Origin: Rhodobacteraceae bacterium LMO-JJ12
Lineage (GTDB): Bacteria > Pseudomonadota > Alphaproteobacteria > Rhodobacterales > Rhodobacteraceae
NCBI GenBank assembly: GCA_021555075.1
Contig: JAKGBX010000002.1
Coordinates: forward strand, 429,001-493,000
DNA: 64,000 nt
Reading direction: 5' to 3'
Shown in pieces: positions 8,199 to 17,071 of this stretch (position 1 is the first letter of the stretch; the number at the start of each line of letters is the position of its first letter). The notes beneath the pieces were generated by a model. That model searched no databases, was not told where the DNA came from, and worked only from the letters and a program-made list of their open reading frames with translations. The translations under genes and the position numbers were made by a program.

Positions 8199-9599
8199 AT
8201 GTCGCGATTTATCACTTCGACCGCAATTTTCCTCACGGCCGGAATTTTGGCAGGTCCGGCAATCGGGGCGGACGATGACAACCTTGTCTTCATCGACCAG
8301 ATAGGTGCCGACAACAGCGGCGCGATCAATCAGGTTGGCATTCTGAACCAGATCGGCACGGAAGCAGACCCGGCACTGCAAAACGGGTATTACAACAGTC
8401 TGATTGTGGATCAGACAGGTGATGGCAATCGTATCGGCACGCAGGGCGCAGGGTTGAACCAGAACGGCCAGTCGGCGACACCGAGCGTGTTTAACGCCAT
8501 CACGATTGAGCAGAATAGTCACCGCAACGTTGTGGGCGAAGTGCAGCAATCGGCGCTGGGCGCGATTCCTGATGGTGCCAACCGTTTGGATATTTTACAG
8601 CACGTCGGCGATGAGAACACTATCGGCACGGTGCTTCAGGAACAGTCTGACGGAATGCCAGGCCAGATCGCCACCCTGATCCAGACCGGCGAAGGCAACG
8701 TTATTGCCCGCGTGGAACAGAAATCGCTGACCCCTGCCAATAATGGTGAAAACCGTATCCGCGCCGAATTCATCGGCACGGGCAACGGTAGCATTGGTCT
8801 GAGCGGTTTTGCTCTGGACGCCGGGGCTGCCTCAAGCGAGTTGGTTCAAACCATTGGCGTCGATAATCTCGGGGCGAATGGCAATGATATGGATCTTTTG
8901 GTGACCGGCGATTTCAACCGTTTCGGCGTCTTCCAAGGCGGTCGGCTGAATTCGGTTGGCCAGATTACGATTCAAGGTAACCTGAACCAGATCGGCATCC
9001 GCCAGGAAGGGCTGGAAAATGACCTTACCAGTTCGCTGATCAATGGTGACGGCAATAACATTGGCGTCGATCAATGGGGCACCAACACGGCTTATCTCGA
9101 TATGCCCGGACCCGGTGACGACAATCAGATCTACGCGCTTCAGTATGGAACCAACGATCTAAGAATTATGGTCGATGGGGATCGCAACGAGGCCGTTGTG
9201 ACCCAGCATTATAACAACGGGATGGGCGGAAGCAACGATGCCGAGGTGAATATCACCGGCGTGGACAATCTTGTCAATCTTGCGCAAAACGGCAGCAATA
9301 CCGCTGTTATCAATTATGTTGGTGATCGTAACAACAAGACGGATTTCGACTGGGCACCGCTTGTTGCGACCGGACTCGATGTGGGGACATTCACGCAGAC
9401 GGGCACGAACAACAACATTCAGACCGAAACGATCGGTAATGATAACATGATGGCGGTCCGACAGAATGACAGCGGCAATATCATGACCGCTTTCATCATG
9501 GGCGATAACAACCAAGCCGCCGTGATACAGACCGGTAGCGACAATACGGCTTGGCTTAGTCAAAATGGTAATGGCAACCGCGCGCTGATTGTACAATAG
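8199..9599 (+). CDS. Large curlin-repeat protein, paralogue 5 (divergent)
   Basis: A putative secreted curli subunit of 466 residues. Its signal peptide (MSRFITSTAIFLTAGILAGP, then AIG) is unrelated in detail to those of paralogues 1-4. The mature region begins ADDDNLVFIDQIGADNSGAI and carries curlin units such as NSLIVDQTGDGN, NIGVDQWGTN and NQAAVIQTGSDN. It ends SQNGNGNRALIVQ, unlike the AGVSQ and LAVSQ ends of the other four. It lies behind the strong hairpin. Being the most divergent copy and last in the array, it is the best candidate here for a minor or nucleating (CsgB-like) subunit, but that is inference only. Confidence 0.88.
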   Translation: MSRFITSTAIFLTAGILAGPAIGADDDNLVFIDQIGADNSGAINQVGILNQIGTEADPALQNGYYNSLIVDQTGDGNRIGTQGAGLNQNGQSATPSVFNAITIEQNSHRNVVGEVQQSALGAIPDGANRLDILQHVGDENTIGTVLQEQSDGMPGQIATLIQTGEGNVIARVEQKSLTPANNGENRIRAEFIGTGNGSIGLSGFALDAGAASSELVQTIGVDNLGANGNDMDLLVTGDFNRFGVFQGGRLNSVGQITIQGNLNQIGIRQEGLENDLTSSLINGDGNNIGVDQWGTNTAYLDMPGPGDDNQIYALQYGTNDLRIMVDGDRNEAVVTQHYNNGMGGSNDAEVNITGVDNLVNLAQNGSNTAVINYVGDRNNKTDFDWAPLVATGLDVGTFTQTGTNNNIQTETIGNDNMMAVRQNDSGNIMTAFIMGDNNQAAVIQTGSDNTAWLSQNGNGNRALIVQ

Positions 9600-9738
9600 G
9601 CGACATTTTCGGGACCGTTATCAAGAACACCGAAACTTCGAGCGGCTTCGTTGTAGTTTCCCGCCGAGTTGAGGAGTGCCTACGCGCTGCGCAGGCCAAG
9701 TTATCACGTTGCCCAGCCAGATCAGCAGCTATCCGTCT

Positions 9739-10560
9739 CTATTCAGCACCGCGTCTGGGCGGCAGCCGTTCAACGTGCGGCGTCTTTGTAGCTTGCTTGC
9801 GTAGTGCCGGTTCCGGGGGATAGCCGAAGGTTTCAAGATCGACCGCATAAAGAGACTGGATCCGTCGCAGTGTCAGCGGGGTTATGAAATTTTCGTAGCC
9901 GAAACTATATTCGGAAATTTCATGGCCCGGTACATCGACCAATGACCCACCATACCGTTCGTCTGCGATCTGGGTCTTGTTCATCTGGCGCGAATGATAG
10001 CGCATACCAAGATCTGCTGCCAACGCGCCCAGCTCGCTGTCCAGCGCCTCGACGTGGATGATATCGTCATAGTGCAGCCCTTCATCCAACAGAAAGCCGG
10101 GTACCTGGGTCTCCCAATGTCCGTTGACGGGCAATCGGGGTTTGAGGCGCTGATCATGTAGGGCTGCGACAGTGTCGAGAAATTGGGCAAAGGTCATGAT
10201 GTTTCGCTCGGTCTCAAGCCCGCGTTCGGTGCAGTAGAGATCGTGCAGTTCCTGGGCAAAGGGTTCCAGATCATCACGCATCATGAGCGATCGGCCGCGA
10301 TAGACACAGAATTTGTTGAGATAGGCGCTGATACTTCGTGTCACCGGGTGGCGCGCAAGGATCACCGAACGATATCGCTTCTTGCGCATCACCTCAAGGC
10401 ACTGCTTGTAGGATTGGCTATTGAGGTGGAAGTAGCGCTTGTTCTCGGGTGGGACTTCTATGTTGTCTGCCAGAAACCGGAACAGGCTGGTGCAGGCCGC
10501 TTTCTGCGACCAGAAAAACACAGTCTTTTTAGGGATATGAATGTAGCCGCGCCAGCCCAT
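9739..10560 (-). CDS. Sulfotransferase family 2 domain protein
   Basis: A probable PAPS-dependent carbohydrate sulfotransferase of 273 residues. The 5'-phosphosulfate-binding loop is at residues 18-26 (SQKAACTSL), just after a beta strand (KTVFFW), as in sulfotransferase family 2. The 3'-phosphate site is at about residues 70-84 (RHPVTRSISAYLNKF). No signal peptide or membrane segment is seen, so it would act in the cytoplasm on a precursor or lipid-linked glycan. It is the first polysaccharide-cluster gene, convergent with the curlin array and in the same direction as kpsM, 169 bp downstream of it. The acceptor is unknown. Confidence 0.8.
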   Translation of the reverse strand: MGWRGYIHIPKKTVFFWSQKAACTSLFRFLADNIEVPPENKRYFHLNSQSYKQCLEVMRKKRYRSVILARHPVTRSISAYLNKFCVYRGRSLMMRDDLEPFAQELHDLYCTERGLETERNIMTFAQFLDTVAALHDQRLKPRLPVNGHWETQVPGFLLDEGLHYDDIIHVEALDSELGALAADLGMRYHSRQMNKTQIADERYGGSLVDVPGHEISEYSFGYENFITPLTLRRIQSLYAVDLETFGYPPEPALRKQATKTPHVERLPPRRGAE

Positions 10561-10729
10561 CGGGATCTCCGGAAACCATCTTTTTTGCCCTCTACAGCAT
10601 CTCGTGTTTTATGTGAAGCAACATGTATCGCTGCGCGTTCGAACAATTGGTGAGCGCCAATGCGGTGCGAGGTGCATCGACCCGAAAACCCTTAGATAGG
10701 CATTACGCAGGGTGACAATGCTTGGGGGA

Positions 10730-11521
10730 TCATGAGTTGATGATTTCGCGATAATGGCGCCGCAGCATCAAAAGGCCCGCAGCAAAGGTGACGAGTGCGA
10801 CACTGAACACATAGAGCGGCGAGACATAGCTGGCATCATAAGTGGAATAGACGCCGCTCCGGGCCTCGCCGACCAAGTGGACCAGAGGGTTCCACCACAG
10901 CCAGTCGCGATAGGGGAGCGGGATGGTGTCAAAGAGGAAGAAGATGCAAGATATGATAAACAGCGGTCGGTTCAAGATGGCCCAGGTGACTTCCCAAATG
11001 GGGTACATCGACAGCAGATAGCAATTCATCGTCCCAATCCCCAACCCTAGGGCAAAGGCCATGGTAAAGGCGAACGCCAGTGCCGGCAGGTCTAGAATGA
11101 CCTGCAGGTCGAATGCAATTATGATGCCCGACAACACGACCACGGCAATCATGATTTCCGTTATCACGTTCATCAGGAAACGACCAAGGATTGCATCGAC
11201 AAAGGTGACGCCTGGGTAAAACAGCAATGAGCGAGAAAACCGCAAGGAAACAGATACTTTCTGTGCGGTGGTCGAATAGGCCATGAAAGGAAGAATGCCC
11301 GACGCAAAAAACAGCGGGAAATTGGTGCCGATTGCAGGCGATCGGAAAGCAAAGGAAAAAACAATGGTCATCATGGCGATGCCGCCTGCGGGCTCCAGTA
11401 CCGCCCAGACATATCCCAAGGCCGAGCGTCCATAAGTGGTCGACATCTCGCGCAAGAGCAGGGCTATCACGGTGCGTATCGTGCCAGTCCGGCGGGGTAT
11501 GGCTGGATTTGATTGTTTCAT
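10730..11521 (-). CDS. ABC-type polysaccharide export permease, KpsM-like
   Basis: The membrane subunit of an ABC-2 exporter that carries a lipid-linked polysaccharide across the inner membrane. It has 263 residues and about six hydrophobic segments (for example GGIAMMTIVFSFAF, ALAFAFTMAFALGLGIG and PLFIISCIFFLFD). It carries the family stretches LLLREMSTTYGRSALGYVWA near the N-terminus and PLPYRDWLWWNPLVHLVGEA near the C-terminus. The ATG at 11521 is preferred; a TTG 45 bases upstream also fits the frame, and neither has a strong ribosome site. It is divergent from the KpsE- and KpsT-like genes, an unusual split because kpsM and kpsT are usually adjacent and co-transcribed. Confidence 0.88.
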   Translation of the reverse strand: MKQSNPAIPRRTGTIRTVIALLLREMSTTYGRSALGYVWAVLEPAGGIAMMTIVFSFAFRSPAIGTNFPLFFASGILPFMAYSTTAQKVSVSLRFSRSLLFYPGVTFVDAILGRFLMNVITEIMIAVVVLSGIIIAFDLQVILDLPALAFAFTMAFALGLGIGTMNCYLLSMYPIWEVTWAILNRPLFIISCIFFLFDTIPLPYRDWLWWNPLVHLVGEARSGVYSTYDASYVSPLYVFSVALVTFAAGLLMLRRHYREIINS

Positions 11522-11602
11522 TCTGTGCTCTGGCGTAGCATCGCCGGGTTTGTTAGGAAACTGCAAATATCGGCAGTCCTACCGCAGAAGAAAGATTTTG
11601 TC

Positions 11603-12820
11603 TTGAACGATGTGCCTCAAAGCCCGGCATCGAAGGATGCAGCAGCGTCATTGAAGGGGCAGCCCGAAGGGAAAGCCAAAACCAAAGCTGTCCGCCCCCC
11701 TGTAAAAGCAGCCCGCATAAAAACTCGCCATGTGCTGCTGTTCTTGTTTTTTGTGATCTGGGTTATTGCTCCCGTGGGCATAAGCGCTTGGTATCTTTAT
11801 ACGGTTGCCGATGATCAATATGCCAGCCATGTTGGGTTTTCAGTGCGTACCGAAGAAGTCGGCTCGGCTATCGAATTACTGGGCGGGATCACCGAACTTT
11901 CGGGGTCGAGCTCTTCTGATACTGATATCCTTTATGAATTCATCCAGAGTCAGCAACTGGTGCGGTTGTTAAGCCAGAAATTGGATCTGGTGCGAATGTA
12001 TTCTAATCCGGATGACCCCGTGTTCGGCTTGGGCGAAGATGTGCGCATCGAGGCGTTGGCCGACTACTGGAACCGAATGGTCAAGGTGTTCTACGACCGC
12101 TCCAGCGGGCTGATCGAGGTGCGGGTGTTGGCGTTTGATCCGCATGATGCCAAAACTATCGCCAAAACACTGTTTGATGAAAGCAGTCGGATGATCAACG
12201 AGTTGTCAGCCATCGCGCGGGCCGACGCCATGGGGTATGCCGAAGAAGAGTTGGCTCGTGCGGTAGCGCGGCTCAAGGAGGCGCGTCAGGCCAAGACCGC
12301 CTTTCAGAACCGAACCCAGATCGTTGATCCATCGGCCGATATTCAAGGCCAGATGGGCGTTCTGGGGTCGTTGCAGCAGCAATTGGCCGCCACCAGTATT
12401 GATTTGCAGGAGCAATTGTTGCAGGGAGCTGATCCGAGTAACCCTCTGGTGCAGAAGGCCCGCCGCCGTATTGAGGCAATCAATGTGCTGATCGATCAGG
12501 AGCGCGACAAGTTTGGTAGCACAAGCAGAGTGGCAGACAACGATGTTGCCTACTCCGATTTGCTGGCCGAATACGAAGCTCTTCAGGTGGACCTGGAGTT
12601 CACCCAAAAAAGTTATCTTTCGGCGCAAGCCGCGCGCGATGCTGCGTTTGCCGAAGCATCACGCAAATCGCGCTATCTGGCGATGTATGTGGAACCGACA
12701 CTGGCAGAAACGCCAGAGTATCCACGGCGTCTCATGCTGATCTGTTTGTTGGCAGGGTTGGCGTTCATAACTTGGGCCATTTTGGTGATGATCTATTATT
12801 CGCTGCGCGATCGGCGCTGA
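11603..12820 (+). CDS. Capsule polysaccharide export inner-membrane protein, KpsE-like
   Basis: A polysaccharide co-polymerase-type protein that links the ABC exporter to the outer-membrane export channel. It has about 405 residues: an N-terminal cytoplasmic tail rich in Lys, Ala and Pro, a first membrane helix (VLLFLFFVIWVIAPVGISAW), a long periplasmic region with coiled coil (about residues 210-370), and a C-terminal membrane helix (LMLICLLAGLAFITWAILVM). The motif EYPRRLMLI before the second helix fits the family. No kinase domain follows. The start is uncertain: I chose TTG 11603, behind a GAAGAAAG stretch, over GTG 11612 or a TTG at 11513 that would overlap kpsM. Confidence 0.87.
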   Translation: MNDVPQSPASKDAAASLKGQPEGKAKTKAVRPPVKAARIKTRHVLLFLFFVIWVIAPVGISAWYLYTVADDQYASHVGFSVRTEEVGSAIELLGGITELSGSSSSDTDILYEFIQSQQLVRLLSQKLDLVRMYSNPDDPVFGLGEDVRIEALADYWNRMVKVFYDRSSGLIEVRVLAFDPHDAKTIAKTLFDESSRMINELSAIARADAMGYAEEELARAVARLKEARQAKTAFQNRTQIVDPSADIQGQMGVLGSLQQQLAATSIDLQEQLLQGADPSNPLVQKARRRIEAINVLIDQERDKFGSTSRVADNDVAYSDLLAEYEALQVDLEFTQKSYLSAQAARDAAFAEASRKSRYLAMYVEPTLAETPEYPRRLMLICLLAGLAFITWAILVMIYYSLRDRR

Positions 12821-12838
12821 GCGGCAGGATCAGGACAG

Positions 12839-13504
12839 ATGATCGAGCTACGCAACGTCTGTAAAACCTTCGTGCTGAAAGGGCGGCGCCAAGTTGTGGC
12901 CGACGACATCACAGCCGTCTTTCCTGACCGCAAGGCAGTGGCCATCCTGGGCCGCAACGGGGCGGGGAAATCCACTCTTCTGAAAATGCTGGCTGGCACC
13001 TTGCACCCCGATTCAGGCGAAATTGTCTCGACCGGACATATCTCGTGGCCAGTGGGGTTTGCTGGCAGTTTCCATCCCGAGCTCAGCGGTTTGCAGAACA
13101 CGCGTTTCATTGCCCGTGTCTATGGTGTCGATACCGAGGAATTGGCGGATTTTGTGGCCGATTTTGCCGAGTTGGGACAGCATTTTAAGCTGCCGATCCG
13201 CTCCTACTCATCGGGCATGAAGTCGCGACTGGCGTTCGGCGTTTCTATGGGGATCAAATTCGACACTTACCTGGTGGACGAGGTCACAGCCGTTGGCGAT
13301 GCCACGTTCAAAAAGAAGAGCGAGGCACTGTTCACACAGCGTCTTAGCGAAAGCTCGGCGGTGATGGTGACGCATACGATGGGACAGGTGCGTCGGTTGT
13401 GCAATTACGTGGGCGTATTGCACAGGGGCAAGCTGCATTTCTATGACGATGTCGAAGAGGGCATCGCCTTTCACCAGAAAATCATGGACCGAAACGAAAG
13501 ATAA
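12839..13504 (+). CDS. ABC-type polysaccharide export ATPase, KpsT-like
   Basis: The ATP-hydrolysing subunit of the capsule exporter, 221 residues. Walker A is GRNGAGKST at 38-46, the signature is YSSGMKSR at 123-130, Walker B is TYLVDE at 143-148, and the switch His is H179 in VMVTHTMGQV. The short length without a C-terminal substrate-recognition domain is typical of KpsT-type ATPases and not of the larger Wzt O-antigen type. It lies 18 bp after the KpsE-like gene, so the two are co-transcribed; its membrane partner is the divergent KpsM-like protein. Confidence 0.92.
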   Translation: MIELRNVCKTFVLKGRRQVVADDITAVFPDRKAVAILGRNGAGKSTLLKMLAGTLHPDSGEIVSTGHISWPVGFAGSFHPELSGLQNTRFIARVYGVDTEELADFVADFAELGQHFKLPIRSYSSGMKSRLAFGVSMGIKFDTYLVDEVTAVGDATFKKKSEALFTQRLSESSAVMVTHTMGQVRRLCNYVGVLHRGKLHFYDDVEEGIAFHQKIMDRNER

Positions 13505-13631
13505 GAACCCCTTGGGGGCATTTCTGGGCTGAAACCGAAGCGCCCGCCCGGAAGTGTTATATTCCGATTTGGCGCGTCTGACCGCGCGCTATGCGGCAAC
13601 CACAGTTAAAGAGGTTTGCAGTTTTCCTGAT

Positions 13632-14456
13632 TCACCGGCGTCGGTTGTCAAAGGCAAATTCTTCCAGCAGAGCGGTATTTTGCGGCGCAAACTGTGCCTC
13701 AAGCCATGCGGTGCGTTCAGCCGTTTTGCCTTCGTCGGGAATATCAACATTGTGAAAGGCATCGCGAAACATCTGTTTGATATCCGACTCCGATACTTCA
13801 GGCGAGCGAATTGCTGCGGCAATCCGGTCGCAATCGGCCATTCGCAGCGACCGGTTGACCCGGTTGTCGTCGACAACCCAATTTAACTTATCAGCCAGCG
13901 GCGCACCCAGAAGCCGGGTCATGACGGTACGAATGTTTCGGTGCCCATCAAGGGTCATGGGAACAGAGGGAAATCGGGACTGCCACTGGCGCAGGTAGGC
14001 GGCGGGTTTCATGGTGTCGATGCGGCGTTGCGCAAAAGTTTTGAAATCGCGCCCGCCATAGGGTTTGCGTTCGGCCAGAAAAGTATGGAAAAACTGCTTC
14101 ATGAACTGCGAGTAATCGCCATAAATGAATTCGCTGAACGGACGCAGAAAGCAGATTAACTGTACGGTAATTCCTTCCTCGCGTGCCAGCTCCGCTAGCG
14201 CGTCACCGCGTTTGGCCTGTGAATAGAGATCTTCGTGGCTCAGGATTACCGTGCCGATACCGCCTGTGAACCAGCGCGTAAGCGTCGCGCGGTTGACGTC
14301 GTCAAGATCTGCGGCATTGCCAGGATGCCCATCGCCGGGATCGGGGTAACGCATCTGATGCGCCTCAAGCAGATCGCGGTTCTGCAACAAAACCTGTTGC
14401 AAGTAGGTCGAGCCGCATTTCGGCGATCCGATATGCAGTAAAATCCGGCGCGTCAT
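13632..14456 (-). CDS. Sulfotransferase-like P-loop protein
   Basis: A 274-residue protein with an N-terminal strand and phosphate loop (MTRRILLHIGSPKCGSTYLQ) of the kind that binds the 5'-phosphosulfate of PAPS in sulfotransferases. The region LICFLRPFSEFIYGDYSQFM resembles the second, 3'-phosphate-binding motif. It has no signal peptide. It overlaps the end of the WsaF-type glycosyltransferase by ATGA and so is translationally coupled to it, which supports a role in modifying the same glycan. It is only distantly like the first sulfotransferase, so enzymatic sulfotransfer is likely but not certain. Confidence 0.65.
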   Translation of the reverse strand: MTRRILLHIGSPKCGSTYLQQVLLQNRDLLEAHQMRYPDPGDGHPGNAADLDDVNRATLTRWFTGGIGTVILSHEDLYSQAKRGDALAELAREEGITVQLICFLRPFSEFIYGDYSQFMKQFFHTFLAERKPYGGRDFKTFAQRRIDTMKPAAYLRQWQSRFPSVPMTLDGHRNIRTVMTRLLGAPLADKLNWVVDDNRVNRSLRMADCDRIAAAIRSPEVSESDIKQMFRDAFHNVDIPDEGKTAERTAWLEAQFAPQNTALLEEFAFDNRRR

Positions 14457-16810
14457 GCGGCATCCTTGTGTCGTGACAACGTTTGTGCCAGCTTTTCGGA
14501 CAGCCGGTCGAGCATGGTGTTCTGGTCCAGCCCTAATTGGTCGATGTCGATCCTGCGGTCTGCCTGTAGCACGGGCGGCATGGCCCAGACCCGACGAAGG
14601 GCGGCAGTGATTTCAGGCACGGAAGCGGGAACCGACGCGATGGCAGGGCTAAGTAGAGACAGATTTTTGGGCCCAAAACTATTGGTCACGACCCGCACGC
14701 CCGAAGCCGCCATTTCAATCGGTGGGTGGCTGGGGTGGGGTGAATACATCAGTGAAAGTCCGACATCAACACTACGCAGATAGGCCGGGTATTCTTCCCA
14801 AGGCAGCTTGCCGAGACTAGTCAGTTGCAGACCGCCGGGCAGTTCAACCGGCGCATGTGATAAGCCGATCGAGACCAGCTCGATGTCCTGCGGACCAAGC
14901 CCTTCGGCTTTGACAAAGCCAGCCAGTGCCTCGATCGCGCTGGGGTACATGTTGCGCGCTACCTCGGGTCGGCCATAGAGCGCCAGACGCCGTGGCCCTG
15001 CCGCGCGCAATGGGCGCGGGGCGTCAGCATAACGGGCAATGTCGATGGACGGATGAAAGGCCAGCGCGTCCTCATTGGCAAAACCAAAGCTCTGTGCAGC
15101 GAAATAGTTACGCAGAAGGGTAGTATTGAAGATCGGTTCAAAATCGAAATCATAGCTGGCCATGGCGTCAGCGAATTCTGATCCCCAAGGATAAAAATTA
15201 GGTTCGAAATCCTGAACCAGATAGAAAAAGCGGCTTTGTTCCAGGCGGTGTTCGAGGATCAGCTTCTGGGCGATGTGAGCAGTCCACCATGCGGTGGCGA
15301 GAAAAACATCACCGCGGTGCGCGGACAGGGTGGGGCTATGGATGCCACAATGCAGGCTTACGCGCGCTGCGGTCTCGATAGGGACCCCGGATGGCAGGCG
15401 GCGCAACAGGAACGCGCGCGAGGCGCCGGGAGAGGACATCGGCAGATCAGTGCATATAAAGCGCACCCGAAAACCGCGTGCGGCCAACCCCAGCCCTATG
15501 TCAAATGCGGTGACAATTCCGGCAAAGACCTCGGTCGGGTTCAAGGTGGGCACAAGCACCGTCAGGGCCGGTGCCGACGCGCTGAAATTCGGGGTCCAAC
15601 GCGGGGTCTTGCGCAGATCAACAAGCGCGGTGTGGTCAAGTGGCTTTTCTTCGCGAGGATCGCTCAGGCGGGGCATCCGGGGAGGCATCCCCGGCGACAG
15701 CGAATAAAGCCGGGCATCAAAGCCGTCGAGTGCGGAGCGGCGCATGGGGCCAAAGGCCTGGCTCAGAGACCAGACCGAGCGCCCGATGCTGACGACAGCG
15801 AAACCGGCGGCGATCCTGGCGAGCCCGAAATGGCCAGTGATGGCCAGACGCAGCATGTCGATGAAGTGCATGACACCGCCGCTGCCTCGACGCAGATAGG
15901 GCCAGAGTGAGCGGGTGCGCATACTGTTACGCGCCAGATGACCCTCGTCGATCATGTCGAGCAGCCGGGTGTGCAGCGATTGCGCCAGATAGCGTGCCAA
16001 AGCATAGCTGGCTGCTTCGCGGCGGATCCACATTGCATCGGGACGGCGGCGGCGCAACCCGCGCAGCCAGCCCCCCTGGCGATCGATGGCCCCCATCACA
16101 TTGCCGCCGTGTTGACGATAATCAACCAGCGGCGTTTCTATCAGATGCACGCCACCGGTAGCCTGAGCAATCAGCCCAAGCCACAGGTCATGATAGAAAT
16201 GCACTCCGCTTTGCTGCGGGAAGGGTAGGGCCATGCGCACCACATCAGCGCGCATCAGAACCGTCATGCCGGTGATGTTGTTGCGATACAGAAGCCCGCG
16301 CAGGCCCGGTCGGCGCTGACGACGTTCAAAACGGAACATTGATCGCTGGATTTCGGTGCTGCCGTCCGCTGCCACCAACCGCGCATCGCTGTGCACCAGT
16401 TGTGCGCCGCTGCTCTCTAGGGCGGCAATACCAGTAGCGAGTCGGTCAGGATGCCAAATGTCATCTTGATCGCAAAGTGCGATCAGCGGCATTGGTTGTG
16501 CACCCTGTTGCGCGTCGATCATGGCCATGACCTCGGTCAGCCCGGACTCGAAGGCACGCACAGCGTCAAGCTCCTGATCGCTGGGAACCATCTCGAGCTT
16601 GAGGTCCAACGCATCCGCTGTTTCGCGCACCAGAGGTCCTGACACGATGTCTGCGATAACAGCTACCAGATGCAATGTGCAGCCGCGCTGTGCCGCCAGC
16701 GAGGCCAGCTGCGCCGTCAGATGGGCCGGATCGGGCCGGAATACGGCGATGACCACGAATACATCTGGGGACGCTTGTATGCTTGAAGGGGACAATGTGG
16801 CGGTGTTCAT
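14453..16810 (-). CDS. Two-domain glycosyltransferase: GT2 fused to WsaF-type GT
   Basis: A 785-residue protein with two catalytic modules. The first is a family 2 (GT-A) domain, residues about 15-330, with VFVVIAVFRPDPAHLTAQL at the start and the nucleotide/metal motif CDQDDIW at 113-119. The second, from about residue 410 to the end, resembles the WsaF group of rhamnosyltransferases (GT-B): ALTVLVPTLNPTEVFAGI, FYLVQDFEPNFYPWGSEFA, and the donor-site region SLMYSPHPSHPPIEMAASG. It probably adds two sugars, plausibly rhamnose, during assembly of the exported polysaccharide. The 261-bp gap upstream (16811-17071) holds its likely promoter. Confidence 0.83.
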   Translation of the reverse strand: MNTATLSPSSIQASPDVFVVIAVFRPDPAHLTAQLASLAAQRGCTLHLVAVIADIVSGPLVRETADALDLKLEMVPSDQELDAVRAFESGLTEVMAMIDAQQGAQPMPLIALCDQDDIWHPDRLATGIAALESSGAQLVHSDARLVAADGSTEIQRSMFRFERRQRRPGLRGLLYRNNITGMTVLMRADVVRMALPFPQQSGVHFYHDLWLGLIAQATGGVHLIETPLVDYRQHGGNVMGAIDRQGGWLRGLRRRRPDAMWIRREAASYALARYLAQSLHTRLLDMIDEGHLARNSMRTRSLWPYLRRGSGGVMHFIDMLRLAITGHFGLARIAAGFAVVSIGRSVWSLSQAFGPMRRSALDGFDARLYSLSPGMPPRMPRLSDPREEKPLDHTALVDLRKTPRWTPNFSASAPALTVLVPTLNPTEVFAGIVTAFDIGLGLAARGFRVRFICTDLPMSSPGASRAFLLRRLPSGVPIETAARVSLHCGIHSPTLSAHRGDVFLATAWWTAHIAQKLILEHRLEQSRFFYLVQDFEPNFYPWGSEFADAMASYDFDFEPIFNTTLLRNYFAAQSFGFANEDALAFHPSIDIARYADAPRPLRAAGPRRLALYGRPEVARNMYPSAIEALAGFVKAEGLGPQDIELVSIGLSHAPVELPGGLQLTSLGKLPWEEYPAYLRSVDVGLSLMYSPHPSHPPIEMAASGVRVVTNSFGPKNLSLLSPAIASVPASVPEITAALRRVWAMPPVLQADRRIDIDQLGLDQNTMLDRLSEKLAQTLSRHKDAA

Positions 16811-17071
16811 CAGTGTATTGGGAATTGCTTTACATCAGATCGCAGGCAGGTATGGCCGGTTGTATCCGATCTGTACCGCCTGTTGTGGTCGTCGCTATCG
16901 TCATCTGAATGTGTCCCTGCGGTAAAAGCGTATCACAATACGACATTATGTGTCTGATGGCACTGAAAGAGTCGTGATCGTTGCCTGCTGATAAAGCTTT
17001 TGCTCGCGCGGTTCAACTCATGTGGGGACGCTTCGCGCGAAACGCCCGGACCCGCCTTGCCAATCTATGTC

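Noticed and set aside
2193-9599. Periodic repeats in the curlin array as a CRISPR or tandem-repeat locus.
   Set aside because: The periodicity is at protein level (curlin units), with varied DNA and intact frames.
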